In this document: positions 35,869 to 44,997 of the stretch, in pieces | How positions within the stretch are numbered: position 1 is the first letter of the stretch | Layout of the letters: each line of letters opens with the position of its first letter | Source of the DNA: RPQJ01 sp963706755 | GTDB taxonomy: Bacteria; Pseudomonadota; Gammaproteobacteria; Steroidobacterales; Steroidobacteraceae | DNA length: 64,000 nt | Assembly (NCBI GenBank): GCA_963706755.1 | Contig: CAVPNH010000008.1 | Span: 363,134-427,133 of the forward strand | Direction of reading: 5' to 3' | Program-made: the position numbers and the translations under genes | Notes under the pieces: model-generated | Told to the model about the DNA's origin: nothing | Seen by the model: only the letters and a program-made list of their open reading frames with translations | Database searches by the model: none

Positions 35869-36833
35869 GGCGCGGACTCCGGTGGAACTCGGAAGGGGAG
35901 TGGATCATCAGGCCCCGCCGGGCGCAATTGCAACGCCGCCTGCCTGCAGCCCTCGGCGACCTTGTTTCGCAGTATCTCGGCCAGCCGCCGCACGCCCGGT
36001 CCGGCCGTGTCGCGATCCGCATGCACGAGGTACAGCGTGACGTAGCGCTCGCGTCCCTCGGCGAGCGGCAGTGGTGCGAGAGCCCCCGAATCGAGCTCCA
36101 TGCGAATGCTTTCTTCCGGATACCACGCGTAGCCCAGGCCCATGCAGGCGGCGCGGATGGACGTTGCCTTGTTCGTGACCGTCCAGCGCTTCTCGTTCAG
36201 CCAGCCACCGCTGCGGCTGCGCTGCGCCCCCGAATCCCGCACGACCAGATGCCGGTGCTGGCGCAGGTCGTCGAGCGTCAGCGCACGACCGGCCTGGTGC
36301 AGCGGGTGGGACGGCGCCGCGGCGCAGACGAAACGCACCTGCATGAGCGGATCGCCCATGAATCCGCCGGGCACGACTCCGCCGATCGCGAGGTCGGCCC
36401 GACCCTCGGTGAGGGCTTCCTCCGTGCCGCCGAGCACGGATTCGGCGAGCTCGATGCGGGTGTCGGGATGCTCCTGGCCGAACGCGTCGAGGCACTCGAG
36501 CAGGAGCCAGGTCGGAAATATGATGTCCACCGCGAGGCGGATCTCGGGCTCCCAGCCGCGCGCGAGTTCGGCAGTCGCGCGCTCGAGCCGGCCCGCTTCT
36601 TCCACCAGGGCCCGGCCCCGGCGGTACAGCACCTCGCCGATCGGGGTGAGCACGGCCTTGCGGCCCTGCAGTTCGAAGACCTTCACGCCGAGCAGGTCCT
36701 CGAGCTTCTTGATCGTGTAGGTGACCGTGGACTGGGTGCGGTGCAGCCGGTTCGACGCCTGTGCATAACCGCCCGCCTCGACGACCGTGACCAATGCGTT
36801 CCATTGGTCGAGAGTAATGCGTGGTTGGGCCAT
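35865..36833 (-). CDS. LysR-family transcriptional regulator
   Basis: A 322-residue LysR regulator. The helix-turn-helix occupies residues 8-60 (WNALVTVVEAGGYAQASNRLHRTQSTVTYTIKKLEDLLGVKVF), followed by the substrate-binding domain from about residue 90. It lies back to back with azoR, and its ATG is only three bases from an ATCTA-N5-TAGAT operator candidate. It probably controls itself together with azoR, doxX and the pirin gene. The downstream GFA and GST-like genes are coupled to it by overlap. The inducer is unknown; a quinone or electrophile would suit the targets. Confidence 0.94.
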   Translation of the reverse strand: MAQPRITLDQWNALVTVVEAGGYAQASNRLHRTQSTVTYTIKKLEDLLGVKVFELQGRKAVLTPIGEVLYRRGRALVEEAGRLERATAELARGWEPEIRLAVDIIFPTWLLLECLDAFGQEHPDTRIELAESVLGGTEEALTEGRADLAIGGVVPGGFMGDPLMQVRFVCAAAPSHPLHQAGRALTLDDLRQHRHLVVRDSGAQRSRSGGWLNEKRWTVTNKATSIRAACMGLGYAWYPEESIRMELDSGALAPLPLAEGRERYVTLYLVHADRDTAGPGVRRLAEILRNKVAEGCRQAALQLRPAGPDDPLPFRVPPESAP

Positions 36834-36835
36834 AT

Positions 36836-36850
36836 ATCTACCGGATAGAT
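36836..36850. promoter_or_regulatory. Probable LysR operator in the azoR divergent promoter
   Basis: ATCTA-CCGGA-TAGAT is a perfect inverted repeat of two 5-base arms and contains the LysR T-N11-A form (TCTACCGGATAGA). It lies in an AT-rich 120-base intergenic region between the LysR start (36833) and azoR (36954), in an otherwise GC-rich window. A second half site, AATAGAT, follows near 36887-36893, as in two-site LysR promoters. Confidence 0.65.
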
Positions 36851-36953
36851 TGATTAGCCCTAATTTACCGTCTTTTTAATTTACTGAATAGATGGAAAAT
36901 GCGCCGCTACCAAGCAACTCACCGTTCACTCGCGGTAACCCTGGGGAAGATCA

Positions 36954-37562
36954 ATGACCACCATCCTGCAGATCAACAGCAGCCTCCACGGCGAAGGCGC
37001 CCAGTCGTCCCGCCTGGCCGCCGGGTTCGTCGATGCGCTGCGCGGCGTGCCGACCGCGCCAGGCACCGACCTGATCGTCCGCGACCTCGCGAGCGAGCCG
37101 GTCCCGCACCTCACGGCCGAACGGTTCCAGGCGTTCACGATCCCCACCGCCGAGAGGACCCTCGACCAGCAGCGGATGGTCGCAGAGTCAGACCGGCTCA
37201 TCGCCGAGCTCGAGCGCGCGGACGTGATCGTCATCGGTCTGCCGATGTACAACTTCGGCGTGCCTTCGACGCTCAAGGCCTACTTCGATCACGTGGCCCG
37301 CGCCGGGGTGACGTTCCGCTACACGGCCGAGGGTCCGGAAGGCCTGCTCAAGGGCAAGAAAGCCTACGTCTTTGCGACACGTGGAGGGCGCCATGCGGGC
37401 ACGCCCTCGGACTTTCAGACGGCGTACGTGCGACAGTTCCTCGGGTTCATCGGAATCCGCGACGTCGAGTTCGTCTATGCCGAAGGACTGGCGCTCGGCG
37501 CGGAGCAGCGCCTCGCGGCGGTCGCAAGCGCCGTTGCGCGCATCGGGCAGCTGGCTGCCTGA
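36954..37562 (+). CDS. azoR: FMN-dependent NADH:quinone oxidoreductase/azoreductase
   Basis: A flavodoxin-fold reductase of 202 residues that reduces quinones and azo compounds with NAD(P)H in the cytoplasm. The FMN phosphate site is INSSLHGEGAQSSRLAAGF, and the flavin-contacting blocks VIGLPMYNFGVPSTLKAYFDHVARAG and FATRGGRHAG match AzoR. The ATG at 36954 follows GGGGAAGATCA. It is the first gene of an azoR-doxX-pirin run controlled from the divergent promoter shared with the LysR gene, which is typical of electrophile/quinone defence. Confidence 0.95.
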   Translation: MTTILQINSSLHGEGAQSSRLAAGFVDALRGVPTAPGTDLIVRDLASEPVPHLTAERFQAFTIPTAERTLDQQRMVAESDRLIAELERADVIVIGLPMYNFGVPSTLKAYFDHVARAGVTFRYTAEGPEGLLKGKKAYVFATRGGRHAGTPSDFQTAYVRQFLGFIGIRDVEFVYAEGLALGAEQRLAAVASAVARIGQLAA

Positions 37563-37632
37563 TTCGATCGGCGCCCCGATACCGCAGGCGATCGCGGTTT
37601 CCATGCTGCAAAATATTGAATCGGAGGACAAC

Positions 37633-38046
37633 GTGAACACACAGCAGAATTTCCTGGACTTCACCGGCCGCGTGCTGATCTCGGCCATCTTCCTGGTCAG
37701 TGGCCTCGGCAAGATCGCCGGCTACGCCGGCGCGCAGGGCTACATGGCCGCGATGGGGGTGCCGGGCGCGCTGCTGCCGCTCGTGATAGCGCTCGAGGTG
37801 GGTGGTGCGATCGCCATCATCCTCGGTCACCGCACGCGCCTCGCGGCCTTCCTGCTCGCAGGATTCTGCATCGTGTCGGCGCTCATCTTCCATCGCGCGC
37901 TCGGTGACCAGATGCAGTTCATCATGTTCATGAAGAATTTCGCCATTGCCGGCGGCTTCCTGCTCCTCGTTTCCCGCGGCCCGGGTGAGTGGTCGCTCGA
38001 CGCGCGGCGTGCGGCCCAGGCCGAGCCCGCAGCGGGGCGCTCATGA
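37633..38046 (+). CDS. DoxX-family membrane protein
   Basis: A 137-residue four-helix membrane protein of the DoxX family (TGRVLISAIFLVSGLGKIAGY, GVPGALLPLVIALEVGGAIAII). DoxX proteins are often co-transcribed with thiol or quinone reductases and may be membrane parts of oxidoreductase systems. I chose GTG 37633 because GGAGG lies five bases upstream. The upstream ATG at 37603, in frame but without a matching site, would add 10 residues. The stop overlaps the pirin start (ATGA). Confidence 0.88.
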   Translation: MNTQQNFLDFTGRVLISAIFLVSGLGKIAGYAGAQGYMAAMGVPGALLPLVIALEVGGAIAIILGHRTRLAAFLLAGFCIVSALIFHRALGDQMQFIMFMKNFAIAGGFLLLVSRGPGEWSLDARRAAQAEPAAGRS

Positions 38047-38903
38047 CCGCCCGACGCCTCCAGGCCGTGATCGAGTCGGTCGCGGCGTCCGACGGCGCCG
38101 GCGTCAAGCTCAGGCGCAGCCTTGGCAGCGGACCCTACCAGCGCTTCGATCCGTTCCTGATGCTCGACGAATTCTTCTCCGACGATCCGGACGACTACCT
38201 CGCCGGATTCCCGTCGCACCCGCACCGCGGCTTCGAGACCGTGACCTACATGCTCGACGGGGTCATGCGGCACGAAGACGTCCTCGGCAATCGTGGCGAC
38301 ATCGGGCCGGGCGACGTGCAGTGGATGACGGCGGGCCGCGGCGTGATCCACTCCGAGATGCCGCAGCAGGCGAACGGCCGCATGCGCGGCTTCCAGCTGT
38401 GGATCAATCTCCCGGCGCGCGAAAAGATGAAGCCAGCGGCGTATCGGGGAATCCCGTCCGCCGGGATCCCGACCGTGCCGCTGGCCGGTGGCGGCGAGGC
38501 CCGCGTGATCGCGGGCGCACTCGAGCAGGCAGGCGTCGCCGCGTCCGGACCGATCGGTGGACTCTCGACTGAACCGCTGTACTTCGACCTGCGACTGCCG
38601 CCGGGCGTGACGGCAACGATTCCGACGCCGAGCGCGCACAACGTTTTCCTGTACGTGTACGAGGGAGACGCCGCCGTGGGTGACGACGCGCGGACCCTGC
38701 CATTCCGCGCCGCGGGGCTGCTCACGCCGGGCGACGAAGTGCGCGTCGTCGCCGGGTCCGGGGGCGCGAGAATGCTCCTGCTCGGCGGCAAGCCGATCGG
38801 CGAGCCGGTCGTGCAGTACGGGCCGTTCGTGATGAACACGCCGGAGGAGATTCACCAGGCGATCCGCGACTACCAGAGCGGGACGCTGTCCGCCGCCGGT
38901 TGA
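38043..38903 (+). CDS. Pirin-family protein (quercetinase-like)
   Basis: A 286-residue bicupin. The N-terminal cupin carries the metal motif FPSHPHRGFETVTYMLDG and the second ligand group RGVIHSEMP, giving the usual three His and one Glu. The C-terminal cupin is present but lacks ligands, as in other pirins. Bacterial pirins can act as quercetin dioxygenases or redox sensors. As third gene after azoR and doxX, joined by an ATGA overlap, it fits a response to phenolic or quinone stress. Confidence 0.93.
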   Translation: MTARRLQAVIESVAASDGAGVKLRRSLGSGPYQRFDPFLMLDEFFSDDPDDYLAGFPSHPHRGFETVTYMLDGVMRHEDVLGNRGDIGPGDVQWMTAGRGVIHSEMPQQANGRMRGFQLWINLPAREKMKPAAYRGIPSAGIPTVPLAGGGEARVIAGALEQAGVAASGPIGGLSTEPLYFDLRLPPGVTATIPTPSAHNVFLYVYEGDAAVGDDARTLPFRAAGLLTPGDEVRVVAGSGGARMLLLGGKPIGEPVVQYGPFVMNTPEEIHQAIRDYQSGTLSAAG

Positions 38904-38919
38904 TGCGCGATCGATCCCG

Positions 38920-41900
38920 TCACGCGTCGCGCCGGCGATAGAAGCTCGCCTTGAGTACCTCCGTGCTCGCCACGTAGAGCGCCACGACCGCCGCCAGCGA
39001 CAGCATCACGATTGCGGGCAGCGGCGTGAACCCGAGCAGCGCCGCGCCGGGCAGCCACGGAATCGCGAAGGCCACCAGGACCACGGCAACCGAGCTCCAC
39101 AGGAGCAGGCCGCCCGGCCGGCTGCGCCAGAACGGCCGTCGCGTCCGCACGACCAGCGCGATCACGAGCTCGGTCAGCAGCGATTCGACGAACCACCCGG
39201 TGCGGAACACCTCAGGTCCTGCCGCGAATCCCCACAGCAGCAGGCCGAAGGTGAGGAAGTCGAACACCGAGCTCATCAGGCCGAACTCGATCATGAAGCG
39301 GCCGAGGAAGCGCATGTTCCAGCGCCTCGGTCGCTCCACGAGCTCGGGGTCCACGCTGTCGCCCGCCAGCCCCACAGCCGGCACGTCCGACAGGAAGTTG
39401 TTCAGCAGGATCTGGCCAGCGAGCAACGGCAGGAAGGGCAGGAACAGCGACACGACCGCCATGCTGATCATGTTGCCGAGATTCGCGCTCGTGGTCGTGA
39501 GGATGTACTTGAGCGTATTGGCGAAGGTGCGCCGCCCTTCCTCGATGCCGCGGCGAATGACGTCGAGGTCGCGCTCGAGCAGCACGAAGTCCGCCGCCTC
39601 GCGCGCGACGTCCACGGCGCCCTCGACCGACAGGCTGGTGTCGGCGGCGTGCATGGCGGGCGCGTCGTTGATGCCGTCGCCGAGGAACCCGACCACGTGG
39701 CCGGTCTTCTTGAGCGCGAGGATGATGCGTTCCTTCTGGTTCGGGTCCACCTCGACGAAGAGGTCGGTGTGTTCCGCAGCCTGCCAGAGCGCCTCGTCGT
39801 GCAGCTCGTCGAGCTGCTGCCCGGAGAGTACGCGCTCGTGCGGCATGCCGACGGCGGCCGCGACGTGGCGAGCCACGGGGCCGGCGTCGCCGGTGATGAG
39901 CTTGAGCGAGACGCCGAGCTTCGCGAGGTCGTTGATCGCGGTGGACACGCCTTCCTTCGGGCGATCGAGGAAGCTCAGGAATCCGTCGAACACGAGGTCG
40001 TGCTCGACGTGGCGGTCGACAGGCGTCGCCTCGTCAAGCCTGCGGGACGCCACGGCCAGAACGCGGATCCCCTGATGCGTCCATCCCGATGCCCGTTCCC
40101 TGAGCGCGTTCCGGCCCGGTTCGTCCAGCGCCGTGCCGCCGGCGATGCTGGTGCAGGCGGCGAGCACCTGCTCGAATGCTCCCTTGGTGACGAGCCGCAG
40201 GCCGGAGGCATCACGCACGGCGACGCTCAGCCGCTTGCGCACGAAGTCGTACGGGACCTCGCCGACTTTTTCGACGGCCGCCGCCGCTGGCCGGTGCTCC
40301 TGCAGGATCGCTTCGTCCAGCGGATTAACGAGGCCCGACTGCAGGCCCGCATTGATTGCGGCGAGTTCCATGACCGCGGCGGACGCGGTGCCGTCGGGCG
40401 ACCACGCGCCGTGCATCTTCACGATGCCTTCGGTGAGCGTTCCGGTCTTGTCCGTGCAGAGCACGTCCATGCTGCCCAGGTTCTCGATCGCGTTCAGGCG
40501 TCGCACCAGCACGCCGTGTGCGGCCATGGCGCTCGCGCCGCGCGCGAGGTTGATGCTCAGGATCGCCGGCAGCAGTTCGGGGCTGAGGCCCACGGCCAGT
40601 GCGATGGAGAAGAGCAGCGTCTCGACCAGCGGCCGGTCGAGCAGGAGATTGGCGACGAGGACCAGCACGGTCATCACGGTCATCGCGCTCGTGAGCAGGT
40701 AGCCGAAGTGGCGGATGCCCCGGTCGAATTCGGTCTCGGGCGGCCGTAACGTGAGCCGGTGCGCGATGGCGCCAAACTCGGTGGCCCGTCCGGTGTGCAC
40801 GACGAGGCACCGGGCAGTACCGCTGCGCACGTTGGTGCCGAGGTAGAGACAGTTATAGCGCCGGGCGAGCGGCGCATCGGCCGCGACGGCGCCCGGTCGC
40901 TTCCGCACCGGAAAGCTCTCCCCGGTCAGCACCGACTCGTTGACGTAGCAGTCGGCTGCCTCGAGCAGGAGGGTGTCGGCCGGCACCACGCTGCCCGCGG
41001 ACAGGAGCGCGACGTCGCCGGGGACGATCTCCCCGATCGGGACCGCCCGCGGCTTGCCGTCGCGGAGCACGTTCGCGTGCACCTGCACGCGCGCGCGCAG
41101 TTCCGCCGCCGCCGACTGGGCGCGGTATTCGCGCGTGTAGCCGATGCCGACACTGGCCACGACGATGGCAAGCACGATGACCGCGTCGACCCATTCGCCG
41201 GTGACCACCGATACACCCGCAGCGAACAGCAGCAGCAGGAGGAGGGGGCTGCGAAGCTGGTTCCACAGCACGCCGAGCCTCGTGAAGCCTTCGGTCTCGC
41301 TCAGCACGTTTGGACCAAATTCCGCGAGGCGGCGTTCTGCCTCCTCGCTCGACAGGCCGTTTGCAGGCGCGTGCAGTTGCTCCGTGACCACCTCCGGCGC
41401 CATGGTCCAGTACTTCAGCCGGTTCGCAGGCGCCGCCGCGTCCCTGGGCCGGGCCGCGAGGCGGCGGGAGAACGCGAGGCCCGGCAGCATCGGGAGCCAG
41501 AAGCTGAGACCGCGGAAGAGCAGGGTCGCCGACAGGCCGACCACAGCCGGGATTCCCGCCAGTGCGAGCGTCGCGACGGACGCGGCCTCGAAGACGCCGA
41601 GTCCGCCGGGCATGAAGCCGAAGGTGCGCAGGAGCGAGGAAATCATGAAGCTGGCGAACACGGCGCCGGGACTCGCATCGGTGCCGAGCGCGCGGACCAG
41701 TACCCAGATCGTCGCGGCATCGAACACGAAGATCAGCAACTGCAGGACCGTCGAACGCGCGAGCACGCTGGGATTGCGGGCCAGGTGCGGTTCCGCCTGC
41801 TGCAGCAGCGTTACCGCACGGCCGATGCCTGGCACCTTGAGCAGACGGCCCGTCCAGGCACCTGGGACGCGGCCGGACAGCGAGAGCACGGCGATCGCGA

Positions 41901-42408
41901 GCGAGGTTCCGAAGACGACGAAGAGTGCCGCCACGGCCAGGACGAGTGCGCTCGCCTGGCCCTTGCCGAGCAGGATCGCGAGCGCCACCGCGAGGCAGAG
42001 CACATAGGCCGCGAAGTACGAGGCCACGTCCACCGCGATCGTTGCCATCACCGTGGATCTCGGCTGGCCCCGTGCCTCCAGCGCCTGAGTCACCACGACC
42101 GCGCCGCTCACGCCGAGGGATGGAAGCGCCTGGTCCACGAACAACTTGGCGAGGCTCAGCCGGCAGGCGATGGCGAAGGGGAGGTGGGTGCCGGCGCGGC
42201 CCAGCACGATTCGCCAGATCTCCGCCTGCGCCACGTAGGTCGCCGCTTGCAGGCCGACCGCCCACAGCAGCCACCAGGGGCGCACCTGTTGGAGGAGGGC
42301 GACGAATTCGCGTTCCTCGGTCGCGTGGAGCACGACCAGCACGACCACAGCCAGGGCGGCGGCGCCCAGCAGCCAGGGAAACCAGCGTGCGACCTTGTGC
42401 GTCGTCAT
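38920..42408 (-). CDS. Fusion protein: LPG-synthase-type membrane domain + Mg2+-type P-type ATPase
   Basis: A single open frame of 1162 residues. Residues 1 to about 320 form a polytopic domain like the flippase part of lysylphosphatidylglycerol synthases (UPF0104/AglD type): QRPWW-like start, VAQAEIWRIVLGRAG, FMPGGLGVFEAASVA. From about residue 327 a full P3B ATPase follows. It has LTGES in the actuator domain, the TM4 block VGLSPELLPAI typical of MgtA, the phosphorylation site CTDKTGTLTEG, the nucleotide domain and GDGINDAPAMHAAD. The start is the ATG at 42406-42408; the frame stays open upstream to 42828, but that part overlaps a gene on the other strand. I see no ribosome-binding site at the domain junction. 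The fusion couples ion import and lipid-related functions in one chain. Confidence 0.88.
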   Translation of the reverse strand: MTTHKVARWFPWLLGAAALAVVVLVVLHATEEREFVALLQQVRPWWLLWAVGLQAATYVAQAEIWRIVLGRAGTHLPFAIACRLSLAKLFVDQALPSLGVSGAVVVTQALEARGQPRSTVMATIAVDVASYFAAYVLCLAVALAILLGKGQASALVLAVAALFVVFGTSLAIAVLSLSGRVPGAWTGRLLKVPGIGRAVTLLQQAEPHLARNPSVLARSTVLQLLIFVFDAATIWVLVRALGTDASPGAVFASFMISSLLRTFGFMPGGLGVFEAASVATLALAGIPAVVGLSATLLFRGLSFWLPMLPGLAFSRRLAARPRDAAAPANRLKYWTMAPEVVTEQLHAPANGLSSEEAERRLAEFGPNVLSETEGFTRLGVLWNQLRSPLLLLLLFAAGVSVVTGEWVDAVIVLAIVVASVGIGYTREYRAQSAAAELRARVQVHANVLRDGKPRAVPIGEIVPGDVALLSAGSVVPADTLLLEAADCYVNESVLTGESFPVRKRPGAVAADAPLARRYNCLYLGTNVRSGTARCLVVHTGRATEFGAIAHRLTLRPPETEFDRGIRHFGYLLTSAMTVMTVLVLVANLLLDRPLVETLLFSIALAVGLSPELLPAILSINLARGASAMAAHGVLVRRLNAIENLGSMDVLCTDKTGTLTEGIVKMHGAWSPDGTASAAVMELAAINAGLQSGLVNPLDEAILQEHRPAAAAVEKVGEVPYDFVRKRLSVAVRDASGLRLVTKGAFEQVLAACTSIAGGTALDEPGRNALRERASGWTHQGIRVLAVASRRLDEATPVDRHVEHDLVFDGFLSFLDRPKEGVSTAINDLAKLGVSLKLITGDAGPVARHVAAAVGMPHERVLSGQQLDELHDEALWQAAEHTDLFVEVDPNQKERIILALKKTGHVVGFLGDGINDAPAMHAADTSLSVEGAVDVAREAADFVLLERDLDVIRRGIEEGRRTFANTLKYILTTTSANLGNMISMAVVSLFLPFLPLLAGQILLNNFLSDVPAVGLAGDSVDPELVERPRRWNMRFLGRFMIEFGLMSSVFDFLTFGLLLWGFAAGPEVFRTGWFVESLLTELVIALVVRTRRPFWRSRPGGLLLWSSVAVVLVAFAIPWLPGAALLGFTPLPAIVMLSLAAVVALYVASTEVLKASFYRRRDA

Positions 42409-42591
42409 AGTCGCGACCCGGGCGGCACGCCCGAATGCAGGGACAGGATGCGCGGTTCCCGAGACTTCGGCCAGATCAAGGCACCGCGGCAAACCGTGAT
42501 GCGGGCTTGCGCCCATTGCGGGAGACCGCAAGCGTCGGCCCGTGGCGGATCGGATATGCTCGGACGCGGTGTCGTCCCAGGGACGGAAACC

Positions 42592-42879
42592 ATGAGCCAC
42601 AAGCACGAGCAGTTGCTGCGGACCATCTTCCACGACCCGATCAGCGCCAACATTCACTGGCGCGAGGTCGAGTCGCTGCTGAACCACGTCGGGGCAGACG
42701 TCGAGTCGCTGTCGGGTGCACGGATCCGCGTCAAGCTGAACGGCGCGGAAGGCATCCTGCACCGTCCACACCACGGCAACACGCTCGACAAGAGCGCCGT
42801 GCGCCACCTGCGCGAGTACCTCGCGCACGCGCGGATGACGCCCTCGCAGTACGAGGTGTCGCGCGAAGCACCACGCTGA
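42592..42879 (+). CDS. HicA-like (YcfA) small protein, orphan
   Basis: A 95-residue protein resembling the HicA mRNA interferase fold. It has HWREVESLLNHVGADVESLSGARIRVKLNG and a later His-rich loop (LHRPHHGNTLDKSAVRHLREYL) where HicA's catalytic His lies. No hicB-like antitoxin gene is next to it: the divergent gene is the P-ATPase fusion and the convergent one an endonuclease-type protein. It may be a domesticated relative rather than a toxin. The ATG at 42592 has GGACGG upstream. Confidence 0.7.
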   Translation: MSHKHEQLLRTIFHDPISANIHWREVESLLNHVGADVESLSGARIRVKLNGAEGILHRPHHGNTLDKSAVRHLREYLAHARMTPSQYEVSREAPR

Positions 42880-42886
42880 AATAAAC

Positions 42887-42914
42887 GAGGGCGTCCCGTT
42901 ACCGGAACGCCCTC
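42887..42914 (-). terminator. Rho-independent terminator of the endonuclease-type gene
   Basis: GAGGGCGT and ACGCCCTC pair over 8 bp around CCCGTTACCGGA. On the minus strand the stem is followed by GTTTATTT (42886-42879), as expected for an intrinsic terminator of the gene ending at 42933. On the plus strand it could also stop read-through from the HicA-like gene, but there is no T-run on that side. Confidence 0.8.
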
Positions 42915-42932
42915 GGTGCGATCAGCAATCGG

Positions 42933-44255
42933 TCAGTAGCGCAGTTCTGCCGCGACCGCCGCGTGATCAGAGGGCCAGAGACCGTAGCCCGGCGGCCAGG
43001 TCTTCGACTCGGGAGTCGCGCCGATCAGCCGCGCGTCCATCACCTTGGACGGCTGCTTGAGCGAGAAGATCATGTCGATCCGCTCGTAGAGCTTCGAATG
43101 GCGGTTCGCCAGGTCCTCGTCCTGGCAGCACGATAGACCGACCAGCGGCCAGCCCTTGCCGGTCGACGCGCCCGGACGCATGGTCCATGCGTCGGTGAAG
43201 CCCGCGAAGCCATCGGAGACATTTCCAGCGAACAGCATGTAGGGCGGCACTATCGCGCCCCCCGGTACCGGCGCCGGGAGCGGCACGTCGCGCGGATCGG
43301 AATTGATGTCGCCGACGACGATGAGCTTGCGCCCGAGTTCGGGTGCCATGAGGTTGGTGGTCACGGCGATGAGTTCCTGGGCCTGCACGGACTGGACGAA
43401 CCTCGAGTACGGATTGCTCGAGTCGGGCTCGCGGACCTCGAGGTGAGTGTTGACGATCCGATACTTGGATCGGTCGACTTCGAGGTCGATGCCCACGAAC
43501 CCGCGCTCGATGCGGACAGTGCTTCCGCCGATGCTGGTCGCCGCGACGTAGTTATAGTTGCATCCGTCCACGGACGCGCGGCTGGGGACCTGGCTCGCGC
43601 AGAGCGAGGCATACGGCACGACGGTCGCCGCCCTGGCGAGGTCCCTGCGTACGAGGATGACGTCGCGATCGATCACCGTCACATAGGCCCCGCCGACGGG
43701 AGTCCCGATCGGCAGCGTGATGTCCAGGTTCTTGACGATCGCCTTGTCGACGTAGCGGCCGTCCAGCGCGTCGAGCGTGCCCTGCAGGTGATCATTGAAT
43801 GCGCCCACGATCGGGCCATAGTTGCAGCCATTGCCCACGAGGCCGTTAGGGTCGTCGGGACCGGGGGGCGTGCAAATGAATTCGAATACCTCCTGCAGGC
43901 CGACCACGTCCGGGCGGCGCTGGGAGATTTCCCTGGCCAGCGCGAGGTAGCGCTGCTCGGGGAGATTCGCGGCGACCATGCCGAGTGCGTTCAGCAACGC
44001 AGTGTTGAACGCGGTTCTCGAGGCGATGACCGCCGCGAGGACCGCCGGATCACTGCAGGATTCCGGCGGATCGCACGACAACACGGCCGCGCCGGCCTCC
44101 ACGACCGGCACGAGGTCCGCGCCTAGGTACTGGTTCTGCGTCATCACGTCGATCTGCGGCGGCGGTGGCGGCGCCTTAGACGGCTTTTTGGCCTCCGCGG
44201 CAGCGGCGAAAACAAGCAGCGACGCGGCGAGCGACGCGAGAATGATGCGTCTCAT
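42933..44255 (-). CDS. Exported endonuclease/exonuclease/phosphatase-family protein
   Basis: A 440-residue exported protein of the metal-dependent EEP (DNase I-like) superfamily. A signal peptide (to about residue 22) and a short proline-rich linker (KAPPPPPQ) are followed by the EEP landmarks. These are VMTQNQYLGAD, the metal-binding Glu in DVVGLQEVFEF, NTHLEVRE, VVGDINSDP and the catalytic WPSDHAAVAAEL near the end. Four or more extra cysteines suggest disulfides in the periplasm or outside the cell. The substrate may be phospholipid, inositol phosphate or DNA. The ATG at 44253-44255 has GGAGG 8 bases upstream; earlier in-frame codons are not needed. Confidence 0.87.
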   Translation of the reverse strand: MRRIILASLAASLLVFAAAAEAKKPSKAPPPPPQIDVMTQNQYLGADLVPVVEAGAAVLSCDPPESCSDPAVLAAVIASRTAFNTALLNALGMVAANLPEQRYLALAREISQRRPDVVGLQEVFEFICTPPGPDDPNGLVGNGCNYGPIVGAFNDHLQGTLDALDGRYVDKAIVKNLDITLPIGTPVGGAYVTVIDRDVILVRRDLARAATVVPYASLCASQVPSRASVDGCNYNYVAATSIGGSTVRIERGFVGIDLEVDRSKYRIVNTHLEVREPDSSNPYSRFVQSVQAQELIAVTTNLMAPELGRKLIVVGDINSDPRDVPLPAPVPGGAIVPPYMLFAGNVSDGFAGFTDAWTMRPGASTGKGWPLVGLSCCQDEDLANRHSKLYERIDMIFSLKQPSKVMDARLIGATPESKTWPPGYGLWPSDHAAVAAELRY

Positions 44256-44379
44256 GTAGTCCCCTCCGAATTCCAGAATGACGCTATTGAGCACGGGCCA
44301 CAGGGCCCGCAGCGTCCGGACTGTGCGCCTGCGTACGATGCCGCACAATCCGCAGATCATGCATTTAACTTAATCGCCG

Positions 44380-44952
44380 TCAGGGCAGGAGCGCGACGCC
44401 GAACAGCCGTGCGTGCAGCCAGTGCGCGATCACGACGTACAGCGCGAGGCCGGCGACGATTGCGATCACGTCGTTGTATCTGCGCGGCGGAGCGCCGGGT
44501 ACGGAGCGGACAGGGCGCTTGCCTACCGAGACCCGGTCCAGCACGGCCCAGCCGAGAAATCCCCCGAACAGGAGCACGTCCGCAAGGGCACCGTTGGCCA
44601 GCAGGTGGGCAATTGCCCACACCTGTGTCGCCGCGAGCATGGGGTGCTTCACGGCGGCCTTGATGCGCCCGGGAAAGTACGCCGACAGCAGCAGCGGGAA
44701 CGCCGGCAGCATGACGATGAACGCAAGGTGGCGCATCCACCGGGCCGGCTCGTAGAGCACGACCGGGTCCTGTCGCGCGAGGCTGCAGCCGTGCACCAGC
44801 GCGACGAATGCCGCGAGCGACACGATCGAGTACAGCCGTTTCCACCGCAGTTCCCCGAGCCGCGCAGCCATCGATTCGCGCCATGCGGGCGCTACGATGG
44901 ACACCGAGTGGATGCCGAGCAGGAGCGCCAGTCCGATGATGAGCCAGGTCAT
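44380..44952 (-). CDS. NnrU-family membrane protein
   Basis: A 190-residue membrane protein with about five helices. It matches the NnrU family, known from nitric-oxide/nitrite gene clusters and related to the isoprenylcysteine methyltransferase-like fold. Diagnostic stretches are LLLGIHSVSIVAPAWRE and MRHLAFIVMLPAFPLLLSAYFPGRIKAAVKHPMLAATQVWAIAHLLANG. No denitrification genes are near, so the link with nitrogen oxides is not supported here. It is followed by the exported EEP gene on the same strand. Confidence 0.85.
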   Translation of the reverse strand: MTWLIIGLALLLGIHSVSIVAPAWRESMAARLGELRWKRLYSIVSLAAFVALVHGCSLARQDPVVLYEPARWMRHLAFIVMLPAFPLLLSAYFPGRIKAAVKHPMLAATQVWAIAHLLANGALADVLLFGGFLGWAVLDRVSVGKRPVRSVPGAPPRRYNDVIAIVAGLALYVVIAHWLHARLFGVALLP

Positions 44953-44997
44953 GGAGGGCCTCTCCCGGGTCGAGGTGATGTCGCAGGCGGGTCGATT

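Noticed and set aside
42409..42828. 140-codon N-terminal extension of the P-ATPase fusion
   Set aside because: The frame is open but overlaps the HicA-like gene on the other strand and has no membrane-protein character; homology starts at the ATG at 42406-42408.
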